NCBI RefSeq assembly: GCF_020084865.1
Contig: NZ_CP071953.1
Span: forward strand, 186,001 to 250,000
Source of the DNA: Candidatus Kaistella beijingensis
GTDB taxonomy: Bacteria; Bacteroidota; Bacteroidia; Flavobacteriales; Weeksellaceae
Length of the DNA: 64,000 nucleotides
Reading direction: 5' to 3'
This document shows positions 44,112 through 51,118 of the stretch, one piece after another. Under the pieces are notes generated by a model, which ran no database searches, had not been told where the DNA came from, and was given only the letters and a program-made list of their open reading frames with translations. The first letter of the stretch is position 1. The number at the start of each line of letters is the position of its first letter. The position numbers and the translations under genes are program-made.

Positions 44112-44933
44112 ATGATATTTAAAAAACATATACCAAAAACACCACTTGACAACTATGTAGACAGTATATGTTACATTGAAGGCAATAACAAAGGAACAGG
44201 ACTTCCTAAAATTGCAATGAGTTTAGTTTTCAACCTTGAAGACAATTTTAAACTATTCACAACCAAGCATTTTGACAATCATATTGATTACAAGCGACAT
44301 TGGCTTGCAGGACTTCAAACCAAACCGACTAATGTAGAAAGTTACGGAACAAGTAAAATGTTGGTTATTCAATTCAAAGCATTAGGTGCTTTTATTTTCC
44401 TTAATGACCCTTTGCACTATTACACGAACAACTATGTAACACTTGACAATATTTTTAACAATGAAGCAGACGAAATTTGGGAACAACTTCAAGAAGCAGA
44501 CTCTTTGACAGAACAATTCCTAATTATTGAAAATTTTCTGTACCGCAAATTATTGACAAATAAGTTTCCTAATCAAAAACTGATTTCAACAATAGAAATA
44601 TTGCTATCTAAATCAAATCCAATTTCTATTAATCAAATTTGTAACAAACTGAAAATTTCTCGAAAACATTTAAACCATCTATCAAAAGAGTTTGCAGGTG
44701 TTTCACCAAAAACTTTATCATCATTAAACAGACTTCAAAACACATTAAAAACCATTAGTGGTTCACCGACAGAAAAACTTACTAATGTTGCTTACGAATT
44801 AGAATATTTTGACCAAGCTCATTTCATAAACGACTTTAAAAAATTTACAGACTTGACTCCTAATGAATACGCAAATCTTGTTGAGAAAACACAATCTCTT
44901 AAAATAGCCCCTCATTTTATTCCATTTCAGTAA
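44112..44933 (+). CDS. AraC-family transcriptional regulator (cassette 18)
   Basis: 273 residues. The N-terminal part (FKKHIPKTPLDNYVDSICYI then NKGTGLPKIAMSLVFNLED) resembles the ligand-binding region of many Bacteroidota AraC proteins. The C-terminal double HTH (about 170-265) shows ISINQICNKLKISRKHLNHL and AYELEYFDQAHFINDFKKFT then TPNEY. It is probably a cytoplasmic activator, perhaps of the downstream genes in the cassette. Confidence 0.87.
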   Translation: MIFKKHIPKTPLDNYVDSICYIEGNNKGTGLPKIAMSLVFNLEDNFKLFTTKHFDNHIDYKRHWLAGLQTKPTNVESYGTSKMLVIQFKALGAFIFLNDPLHYYTNNYVTLDNIFNNEADEIWEQLQEADSLTEQFLIIENFLYRKLLTNKFPNQKLISTIEILLSKSNPISINQICNKLKISRKHLNHLSKEFAGVSPKTLSSLNRLQNTLKTISGSPTEKLTNVAYELEYFDQAHFINDFKKFTDLTPNEYANLVEKTQSLKIAPHFIPFQ

Positions 44934-44999
44934 TGGTTACATATTTACAATTTTTGCAAAACTACAACCTCTACTTTTACCCTAAAATAATTTTAAAAT

Positions 45000-45392
45000 A
45001 TGAAGCGTAACATTATTTCAGTTGTGGTAGGTTTATTTTCGGCAATTATCATTTTTGTAATTGCAGAAACAATCAATAGTGCCTTACACCCAGTTCCACA
45101 AAATTTGGACTACAATGATAGTATAGCTGTAAAGACATTTTACGAAAATCAACCATTAACGCTTTGGTTATTAGTTTTAGTAGGTTGGATAATTGGTTCT
45201 GTTTTATGTGGTTTTTTAATTAAGTTAATCAGTAAAAATGACAACGAAAAGTTGCCAATTATTGCAGGTATTATTTTGACACTTTCGGCAATTGCTAACT
45301 TCTTTTCGTTGCCCCACCCAACTTGGTTTATTATAATCAGTTTATTTGCTTTTCTTCCATTTGTATTAATAGGATATAAAATTTCAAAATAA
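45000..45392 (+). CDS. Four-helix membrane protein (cassette 18)
   Basis: 130 residues with about four transmembrane helices (about 6-25, 56-76, 86-104, 108-126). It begins MKRNIISVVVGLFSAIIIF, then AETINSALHPVP, and resembles small membrane proteins often found next to AraC regulators. Inner membrane; role unknown. The ankyrin gene starts 8 bp later. Confidence 0.7.
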   Translation: MKRNIISVVVGLFSAIIIFVIAETINSALHPVPQNLDYNDSIAVKTFYENQPLTLWLLVLVGWIIGSVLCGFLIKLISKNDNEKLPIIAGIILTLSAIANFFSLPHPTWFIIISLFAFLPFVLIGYKISK

Positions 45393-45400
45393 CTATAATT

Positions 45401-46051
45401 ATGATTGAGAAACTTAAAATATTAATTGAAAATAAAGAATTGGACAAACTCAATAAACTTTTAACAAAATCGCCTAGCATTTTAGATGATGTGGATATTA
45501 ATGGAGCATCTGGCTTACAATTGATAGCTTACAGTGGAATAGAGGAGATTTTATTATTAGCAATCAATCTCAAGAAGAATTTTACTTTCCACGAGGCAAT
45601 AATTTGCGGAAAATTGGATTTAGTAAAGATCTTGTTAGAAAAGCAAAACGATTTACTAAACTTACATTCAAATGACGGATTTACTCCTCTTTCTTTAGCC
45701 GCTTATTTCAACCAATCAGAAATTTTTATTTTTCTCCTTGAAAATGGTGCTAGTCCTAATTTACAAGCAACAAATGCTTCAAAGGTTAACGCTCTGCATT
45801 CTGTTATAGCAAAAGATAATTTGGAGCTATGTAAACTTTTATTTCAACATGGTGCAGATCCCAATATCCCACAAATTCAAAATGTTACAGCATTGCATTC
45901 AGCTACCCATAGAGGAAATATAAACTTAGTTAAACTACTAGTTTCAAATGGTGCCAACATTAATTCAAAAATGGACAATGGTGATACTGCACATTCAATT
46001 GCTGTTAAAGAGAAAAGAACTGATATTATAAAATATTTAGAAGCCATCTAA
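45401..46051 (+). CDS. Ankyrin-repeat protein (cassette 18)
   Basis: 216 residues with about five ankyrin repeats. Clear units are DGFTPLSLAAYFNQSEIFIF, KVNALHSVIAKDNLELCKLL, then GADPNIPQIQNVTALHSATH and NINLVKLLVSNGANINSKM. There is no signal peptide. Probably a cytoplasmic protein-protein interaction module. In an operon with the upstream membrane protein and the following gene. Confidence 0.88.
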   Translation: MIEKLKILIENKELDKLNKLLTKSPSILDDVDINGASGLQLIAYSGIEEILLLAINLKKNFTFHEAIICGKLDLVKILLEKQNDLLNLHSNDGFTPLSLAAYFNQSEIFIFLLENGASPNLQATNASKVNALHSVIAKDNLELCKLLFQHGADPNIPQIQNVTALHSATHRGNINLVKLLVSNGANINSKMDNGDTAHSIAVKEKRTDIIKYLEAI

Positions 46052-46064
46052 AAATAATATAATC

Positions 46065-46421
46065 ATGGAAGCAGAAAATTTATTTTTTACTTTAAAAGAA
46101 ATTTTATCAAAATATGAAAGTAGCCTTTTAGTTGTTCATAATCATAGAATAAACTACTATTTAAACACAGCAATTTCAGCCACAAATAAAAAATCAGAAT
46201 TTTTTGGTGCTGTTCAAATCAAAAAGTCTTATGTAGCTTTTCATTTAATGCCAGTTTATTATTATCCTGACTTACTTGACAATATAAGCCAAGACCTTAA
46301 AGACCGTATGCAAGGAAAATCTTGCTTCAACTTCAAAGAATTAGACGACAAACTATTCAAAGAGTTAGCTGCCTTGACAAAAAAGTCGTTTGACCATTAT
46401 AAATCAATTAAGAAAATCTAA
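46065..46421 (+). CDS. Hypothetical protein, DUF1801-like look (cassette 18)
   Basis: 118 residues, soluble. The pattern YYLNTAISATNKKSEFFGAV, SYVAFHLMPVYYYPDLLDNI, then DRMQGKSCFNFKELDDKLFKEL resembles the small proteins grouped near DUF1801. This assignment is weak. It starts 13 bp after the ankyrin gene and is the last gene of the cassette. Confidence 0.6.
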   Translation: MEAENLFFTLKEILSKYESSLLVVHNHRINYYLNTAISATNKKSEFFGAVQIKKSYVAFHLMPVYYYPDLLDNISQDLKDRMQGKSCFNFKELDDKLFKELAALTKKSFDHYKSIKKI

Positions 46422-46439
46422 CATGCAAGACAAAACGCC

Positions 46440-46640
46440 TGCAGGTAACATGGGTTTGGCAAAAGCGGGGTTGAAAGTTATCATTTAGAAGATTTCAGCA
46501 CTTTTAGCCACAAAAAACCATTTCGTTTTTTTATTTTTTGTAATTTTGAAAAATGGAAAAAGTTTTTGCTAGCGTACGGTCATCTCTTGAAATTCCGGTT
46601 GCAGTAGCCCGTACCTCGCAAAGCCCTTTTCCGTTATCTG
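46440..46640 (+). repeat. attC-like site 18 (chimeric)
   Basis: Left arm TGCAGGTAAC is complementary to GTTACCTGCA at the start of cassette 18. The left half (GGGTTTGGCAAAAGCGGGG to TTTTTTGTAATTTTGAAAAA) matches site 4. The right half (TGGAAAAAGTTTTTGCTAGC to CCTCGCAAAGCCC) matches sites 3 and 17. The arms therefore pair less well. The right core is G46633^TTATCTG. Confidence 0.9.
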
Positions 46641-46664
46641 CAATACAAAAACAGCCTACAAATA

Positions 46665-46991
46665 ATGAGTGTAGAACAAATTGACAAAGTTGATTTTATT
46701 AGCACAAAACCTGATGGAAACGTTGAGTTGACAATTTCAGACCATCTTGAATGGAACAATAGAAATGAACACTTTCAAATTTTACAAGACAAACTTAACT
46801 CCTACCTTAATTTCATTGAAAGCGGACAATTAGGTGAAGAATATCCCAATGCAATAAATAAAAAAATATCTATACGTTTAATCATGAAATTTGCTCCTGA
46901 CAAAATTGCAGTTGAATTTTTAGAGAATTGCCAAAGCATTATTGAAAGTGAAAATGTAGACTTCTCTTGGAAAATGCTAAATCAAAAATAA
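46665..46991 (+). CDS. DUF6572-like hypothetical protein (cassette 19)
   Basis: 108 residues, soluble: MSVEQIDKVDFISTKPDGNV then ELTISDHLEWNNRNEHFQIL and LQDKLNSYLNFIESGQL. The look is that of small proteins often linked to immunity or effector loci (a DUF6572-like pattern), but I am not certain. Only gene of cassette 19; the site begins 5 bp after the stop. Confidence 0.6.
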   Translation: MSVEQIDKVDFISTKPDGNVELTISDHLEWNNRNEHFQILQDKLNSYLNFIESGQLGEEYPNAINKKISIRLIMKFAPDKIAVEFLENCQSIIESENVDFSWKMLNQK

Positions 46992-46995
46992 TGTA

Positions 46996-47195
46996 CTGCA
47001 GATAACATAGTATTGGCAAAAAACGGGGTGAATATTGTCTTTGCGCATTCAGTTAACAAAATTCGCAAAAATGCTTTTCATATTTCTATTTTCCGTAATT
47101 TAGAAATCTGAAAAAGCATTTTGCTCAGGTTCGGTTTTCCTTTGAAAATGTCAGCAAAGTAGCCCGTTCTTCGCCAATACTTTTTTCGTTATCTG
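46996..47195 (+). repeat. attC-like site 19
   Basis: Left arm TGCAGATAAC is complementary to GTTATCTGCA at the start of cassette 19. AGTATTGGCAAAAAACGGGG pairs with CCCGTTCTTCGCCAATACT. Central TGCTTTTCATATTTC pairs with GAAATCTGAAAAAGCA around TTTTCCGTAATTTAG. The right core is G47188^TTATCTG. Confidence 0.92.
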
Positions 47196-47221
47196 CAATA
47201 TTACCAAAGCGGCTGCCAAAA

Positions 47222-48055
47222 ATGATTCAAGATAAATTAACTCAAATTTGGGTAAAACTTTCCGGAAGAAAAATTGACATTAACAAAGATTTTTGGATTT
47301 ATGGAATAATTGGAGACGAAGATAAAATTGATGATAAATTCTTTAAAAATCTCGCTGAAAAAGAAAATCTAAAAATAACTTCAAACCAACCAAATTCTGG
47401 ACTTATTGAAAACATAAATGTTTTAGATTTTACCGAAGTAGAAAAGAATTTATTAAATCCGAAAGTAATTGATTTCTATGAAAATACATCAAATTATGAC
47501 TTTGAAATTTGGTCTGAATGGAAAGGAATTTTCAAACCGTTTGGATTTTTATTGACGAAAATTTTCAGCAAAAGATTGCAACAATTAAATATTCCAACAA
47601 ATCCTCTTGCAATGGCAAAAGGTCTAAAAAGTGAAATTGTAAAATTAAAAAAAGATGACGAAACATTATTTACAATTTGGTACAGAAAAATAAAAAGTAC
47701 AAATGATGTGATTTACTCTGGAGTTTACACAACTACATTTATGCCTCATTTCAAAAAAAATCTCTTAAAAGTAATATTTCCACTTCCAAATGGAAATGCA
47801 ACTGTAATTATGACCAAAAAAGTTTTGGATAATGGATCTTTACTTCTAAGTAGCGACGGAAATAAATTTGGAGAAAATGGATTTTATTTTTTTCTAACCA
47901 ATCACAAAGGAAAATATTGGGCGAAATTTGTAAAGGTTTTACACGAATGGATTGAAGTATACGTCGATGAAGAAAATGTTTTAAGAACAGACCATAATTT
48001 TAAATTTTATGGAATCAATTTCCTAAATCTACATTACAAAATGACAAAAAAATAA
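47222..48055 (+). CDS. Hypothetical protein (cassette 20)
   Basis: 277 residues, basic, without a clear signal peptide or membrane segment. Readable stretches are WVKLSGRKIDINKDFWIYGI, FGFLLTKIFSKRLQQLNIPT and AMAKGLKSEIVKLKKDDETL; the C-terminal half is beta-rich (VIYSGVYTTTFMPHFKKNL). No family recognised. Sole gene of the last cassette; its stop is 3 bp before the truncated site. Confidence 0.6.
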   Translation: MIQDKLTQIWVKLSGRKIDINKDFWIYGIIGDEDKIDDKFFKNLAEKENLKITSNQPNSGLIENINVLDFTEVEKNLLNPKVIDFYENTSNYDFEIWSEWKGIFKPFGFLLTKIFSKRLQQLNIPTNPLAMAKGLKSEIVKLKKDDETLFTIWYRKIKSTNDVIYSGVYTTTFMPHFKKNLLKVIFPLPNGNATVIMTKKVLDNGSLLLSSDGNKFGENGFYFFLTNHKGKYWAKFVKVLHEWIEVYVDEENVLRTDHNFKFYGINFLNLHYKMTKK

Positions 48056-48057
48056 TA

Positions 48058-48076
48058 CTGCAGATAACAAGGTATT
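48058..48076 (+). repeat. attC-like site 20, truncated
   Basis: CTGCAGATAAC (complement of GTTATCTGCA at the start of cassette 20) then AAGGTATT, after which similarity to other sites ends. The right half of the site and its GTT core are missing in this window; a different mobile element begins here. Confidence 0.85.
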
Positions 48077-48185
48077 AACAAAAGTCTTATTATAGAACAT
48101 TGATTTTCAGCGTATTTACATACTTTTTCAAATCGCAGGTACAACATAAGTACAACTTTTAGAGGCATATTTTTTACACCATTCA

Positions 48186-48231
48186 AAGCAAGGATTTTCA
48201 CTATAAAAATCCTTGCTTTTTTTATTTGTTT
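48186..48231 (+). terminator. Strong bidirectional terminator at the island's left end
   Basis: AGCAAGGATTTT and AAAATCCTTGCT, a perfect 12-bp stem with a short loop, followed by TTTTTT. It would insulate the island from the array. Confidence 0.85.
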
Positions 48232-48418
48232 CCCTGTCAATTTTTCGTCCGTTCTACCATACCGATTGCAGTCCTGCCCTTTGCATTTTACCGTTTTCGG
48301 TGCGTTAGCACCGTATTGCATTACCTTTTACCACCTCGTGTATTGCCCACAAAATGAGTTAAATAGAACTTTGTAAATGCGTACGCAACGTATTTATTAA
48401 CTCATAAAATTTAAGACA

Positions 48419-49222
48419 ATGGCAAGACAAAAAGGACTTATGAAGTATGTCGGAACGATAGGCGATGTCCGACATTTCAAAATCAAAGGACACCAGGGAT
48501 TTTTTGCGGGTATGGTGGGCGGTCCTACCGCAGAACAGGTAAAGACCGCACCCGAATTTGAACGTACTCGTGAGAATATGAATGAATTTGGGGGCTGTGC
48601 AAGAGCTGGCAAATCCATTCGTACCGCTTTATCAGCGTTGATGTCAAAAATGGCAGACAGCCAAGTTACAGGACGTTTAACGTCCGTAATGAAAAAAATC
48701 AATCTGGAAGACGGTACAGAAGCAAGGGGTTACAGAAAGGTTGAAATCTCAACACAAAGAAACTATTTGTTAGGCTTTGAGTTTGACAAAAAACTTTCTA
48801 TCAATGGGGTTTTTAATGCTCCGTATGATGTAACCCATACCGTTGCAAGGGATAGTGCGGATTTTATCATTGCTCCGTTTAATCCTGCTGATTTGATTTC
48901 TGCACCGTCTGGGGCAACGCATTTCAGATTGATTAACGCTTTGGCGGTGGTCGCTGACTTCGTTTATAACACTACAACAGGAACTTATGAACCTGATGAC
49001 ATCGTAAACAACGAATTAAGCATTGTTGAATACTCTCCCTATATTCCGTTAAATACGGCATTTGCAGGCTCTACATTAACGGCTACGTTTCCAACTGCTC
49101 CAACATTGGGAACGAATGTAACGGTTATTCAGTGCATCGGGATTGAGTTTTTCCAAGAGGTAAACGGTAATCATTATGCGTTTTCATCAAGCAACTGCTT
49201 ACGGATTGAAGATGCGTTTTAG
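48419..49222 (+). CDS. Hypothetical island protein
   Basis: 267 residues. It starts MARQKGLMKYVGTIGDVRHF, then KGHQGFFAGMVGGPTAEQV and FGGCARAGKSIRTALSALM. A C-terminal part (IVEYSPYIPLNTAFAGSTLT) is beta-rich. No signal peptide and no enzyme motif. I know the type as an unnamed protein of Bacteroidota mobile elements, sitting before a DUF5675 gene; a structural role has been neither shown nor excluded. It ends just before a terminator. Confidence 0.65.
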   Translation: MARQKGLMKYVGTIGDVRHFKIKGHQGFFAGMVGGPTAEQVKTAPEFERTRENMNEFGGCARAGKSIRTALSALMSKMADSQVTGRLTSVMKKINLEDGTEARGYRKVEISTQRNYLLGFEFDKKLSINGVFNAPYDVTHTVARDSADFIIAPFNPADLISAPSGATHFRLINALAVVADFVYNTTTGTYEPDDIVNNELSIVEYSPYIPLNTAFAGSTLTATFPTAPTLGTNVTVIQCIGIEFFQEVNGNHYAFSSSNCLRIEDAF

Positions 49223-49237
49223 AACATCACAAACGAA

Positions 49238-49266
49238 AGCCCCAAGCATTGCGAGGGGCTTTTATT
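49238..49266 (+). terminator. Terminator after the 267-residue gene
   Basis: AGCCCC and GGGGCT around an 11-nt loop, followed by TTTATTT. Confidence 0.75.
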
Positions 49267-49290
49267 TCTAACCTTTAAAATCAATCTTCA

Positions 49291-49743
49291 ATGAGAACAA
49301 AAATTTTAAGAGTAGCCGAAGGCAAGCAAAGTACATTGAGCCAATTATATATTGATGATGTGTTTCAGTGCTACCTTTTAGAAGACAAGATAAGAGCCGT
49401 AAAAATTCCGAAGCAAACCGCAATCCCAACAGGAAACTACACGCTAAGGCTGAACACCTGGGGTGGAATGAATGCCGAGTATCGGCAGAAATTCCCAAAG
49501 CTCCATAAAGGTATGATTGAAATAAACGGCTTACCGAATTTCAGTTTTGTGTATATCCACATCGGGAACACGTACACCCATACGGCAGGTTGTCCGCTTT
49601 GTGGTTTCGGTTTCGAGCTTGTGAATGGCGATTATCAAGTGTTGCGAAGCAACGATGCTTACCAAATGATTTATCCAAAACTTTTGGCTATTGCCCAAAG
49701 TGAGCGTAAGGGTATCAGCATTGAAAACAATTTCCAATTTTAA
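49291..49743 (+). CDS. DUF5675-family protein
   Basis: 150 residues. It shows the DUF5675 pattern: LSQLYIDDVFQCYLLEDKIR, AIPTGNYTLRL, FVYIHIGNTYTHTAGCPLCG, then YPKLLAIAQS. The HIGN and TAGC segments are reminiscent of L,D-transpeptidase or endolysin-like cores. Likely cell-wall-related. In a short operon with three tiny genes. Confidence 0.75.
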   Translation: MRTKILRVAEGKQSTLSQLYIDDVFQCYLLEDKIRAVKIPKQTAIPTGNYTLRLNTWGGMNAEYRQKFPKLHKGMIEINGLPNFSFVYIHIGNTYTHTAGCPLCGFGFELVNGDYQVLRSNDAYQMIYPKLLAIAQSERKGISIENNFQF

Positions 49744-49755
49744 AAGCGTGTATCA

Positions 49756-50022
49756 ATGGAAAATGCAATCACATTAAATGTAGTGTTCGGCTCTTTGATT
49801 AGTATGCTCTTGGCTATTGTGGCTTACTTCATTAAACAACTCCATTCCGATTTTAAGAAAATGGAAAAGGATTTAACGGAAGTAAAAACAATGGCTTTGC
49901 TGATAAAAACAGAGTTCAAAAACAGTTATGATTTGCTTAATCACAAAGTGGATTATCTGGAACACCGAGTAAACAATTTAGAAAAAATCATTTTAAAACA
50001 ATTCAACAATGAAAAGCAATAG
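49756..50022 (+). CDS. Small membrane coiled-coil protein
   Basis: 88 residues: one N-terminal transmembrane helix (VVFGSLISMLLAIVAYFI) and a heptad-rich tail (DLTEVKTMALLIKTEFKNSY then VDYLEHRVNNLEKIILKQF). The order and size resemble phage holin-associated or lysis-accessory proteins; the neighbouring DUF5675 gene fits. It overlaps the next gene by 14 bp. Confidence 0.65.
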   Translation: MENAITLNVVFGSLISMLLAIVAYFIKQLHSDFKKMEKDLTEVKTMALLIKTEFKNSYDLLNHKVDYLEHRVNNLEKIILKQFNNEKQ

Positions 50023-50272
50023 TTTAAATTTAGTAGAGCGTGTAAAAGCTCCAACCCCGAAATGGTTTAAAATCATTCGGACAATCGGTATCACATTAAC
50101 AGCCGTAGGCGGTGCAATTCTGACCGCACCCATTGCATTACCTGCTACCATTGTAACCGTAGGCGGTTATCTGATATTGGGCGGAACTGTGGCAACCGCT
50201 ATATCACAAACGGCAATGCAAACGGACAACGATAATGAAGCCGAACAAAAGGAAAATTCAAAGCAACCTTAA
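50009..50272 (+). CDS. Small two-helix membrane protein
   Basis: 87 residues with two hydrophobic segments (about 22-42 and 47-65: TIGITLTAVGGAILTAPIAL, ATIVTVGGYLILGGTVATAI) and a charged end. Holin-like in size and topology, but this is a guess from layout. It overlaps the preceding gene by 14 bp, indicating translational coupling. Confidence 0.62.
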   Translation: MKSNSLNLVERVKAPTPKWFKIIRTIGITLTAVGGAILTAPIALPATIVTVGGYLILGGTVATAISQTAMQTDNDNEAEQKENSKQP

Positions 50273-50283
50273 AATCAAAAGTT

Positions 50284-50514
50284 ATGGCAGAGAAAAAAAA
50301 GAAAATCAGATTTAAGGCAGGTGCGGAACTGTCGGGTAAAGTCAATGTAGTAAGTGCAACCGTTTACAGCGAAACGCAGGGAAGCACTGAAAATTTTGAA
50401 ATCGTACTGAAAGGCATTTTGCAAGAAACGCCCGAAGATACACCCAAAGAAGTGGACACCGTAAAAATCAGATTTGCAATTATGAAAGCTGATGCACCCG
50501 AAACAATAAAATAA
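50284..50514 (+). CDS. Small hypothetical island protein
   Basis: 76 residues, soluble, beta-rich (LSGKVNVVSATVYSETQGS then VDTVKIRFAIMKA). No family recognised. The last gene before a clear terminator; 11 bp after the membrane-protein gene. Confidence 0.62.
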   Translation: MAEKKKKIRFKAGAELSGKVNVVSATVYSETQGSTENFEIVLKGILQETPEDTPKEVDTVKIRFAIMKADAPETIK

Positions 50515-50545
50515 AGGTGCATTTTGGTTTTGGTTGATGTGTGAA

Positions 50546-50573
50546 ATCCTGCCCATTGGGGCAGGATTTTTTG
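50546..50573 (+). terminator. Terminator after the DUF5675 operon
   Basis: ATCCTGCCC and GGGCAGGAT form a 9-bp stem with a tetra-base loop, followed by TTTTTTG. Confidence 0.88.
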
Positions 50574-50695
50574 TTGCACCTGTTTACACTCTATTTATAA
50601 AACGGTGCATTTATATTGCCTTTATATGTGGTTAATGGTGCAAGTATCGAGCAAGCGGTGGGAACTGTAAAGGCAAAAGAGCGTAGCCCAAAGGG

Positions 50696-51118
50696 CTACC
50701 GCTTTAAATGCCTTGCAATGTAAATGCGTTTCAATTCTGAAATTAAACGCAACTGCTCGTATAACTGCCGTTCTTTCTGCTCTAATACTTTGGAATTTTG
50801 AACGTCTTTTTTAAATGCCTTTTCTTTTCCTTTCAAATGGGTTACCTGTTCAAAAACGAAGCTTTTAAAATCCCCTATCCGAATGTAAGGAATGACCGAA
50901 CCGATTAAAAACTGATGAAATGATTTTGTTTGCCACAAACCAAATAATAGACTGCGGTAAATGTCCATTTCCTCCACATTACGGCAGGAAATAACAAAGC
51001 AATTCGGGCAAGGTATATCTAACGGCTTACCACTATTTAAGCCCTTACAAAGAGCATAAAATTCAAATTCCGATTGCGGATTTTTCGGGTTGTAAGTAAA
51101 GATTTTAACGGCTTTCAT
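50696..51118 (-). CDS. DUF6943-like protein
   Basis: 140 residues. It starts MKAVKIFTYNPKNPQSEFEF and has YALCKGLNSGKPLDIPCPNC, LLFGLWQTKSFHQFLIGSVI, then PYIRIGDFK. The pattern is that of a small family (DUF6943, from memory) common on Bacteroidota mobile elements. Function unknown. Minus strand, convergent with the preceding operon; basic C-terminal coiled-coil (KERQLYEQLRLISELKRIYI). Confidence 0.65.
   Translation of the reverse strand: MKAVKIFTYNPKNPQSEFEFYALCKGLNSGKPLDIPCPNCFVISCRNVEEMDIYRSLLFGLWQTKSFHQFLIGSVIPYIRIGDFKSFVFEQVTHLKGKEKAFKKDVQNSKVLEQKERQLYEQLRLISELKRIYIARHLKR

Larger units (their letters stand above)
6692..48076 (+). mobile_element. Integron-like array of 20 gene cassettes
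   Basis: Nineteen complete sites and one truncated attC-like site lie in the same orientation. Each begins with an arm ending in AAC and finishes with G^TTRNNNG. Cassettes run from the base after G to the next G: 6692-9028, 9029-9859, 9860-10967, 10968-11523, 11524-14411, 14412-15554, 15555-16910, 16911-17459, 17460-21747, 21748-22734, 22735-32749, 32750-34355, 34356-35958, 35959-36797, 36798-40632, 40633-41988, 41989-44064 (with an IS), 44065-46633, 46634-47188 and 47189 to the truncated end. In all 20 cases the cassette start is complementary to the left arm of its own closing site. Cargo is dominated by defence, stress, secreted and unknown genes. Confidence 0.9.

Noticed and set aside
8837..47195. 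The inverted repeats as MITEs or simple transcription terminators
   Set aside because: They all point the same way, have unequal arms, end at a fixed GTT core, and their left arm covaries with the start of the preceding cassette. A cassette was duplicated exactly between cores. MITEs or terminators explain none of this.
6691..48076. CRISPR array
   Set aside because: The repeats are long palindromes separated by gene-sized segments and there are no cas genes or short spacers.
48034..48321. 95-codon minus-strand frame at the island junction
   Set aside because: It overlaps the truncated site and a strong terminator and has no recognisable domain.
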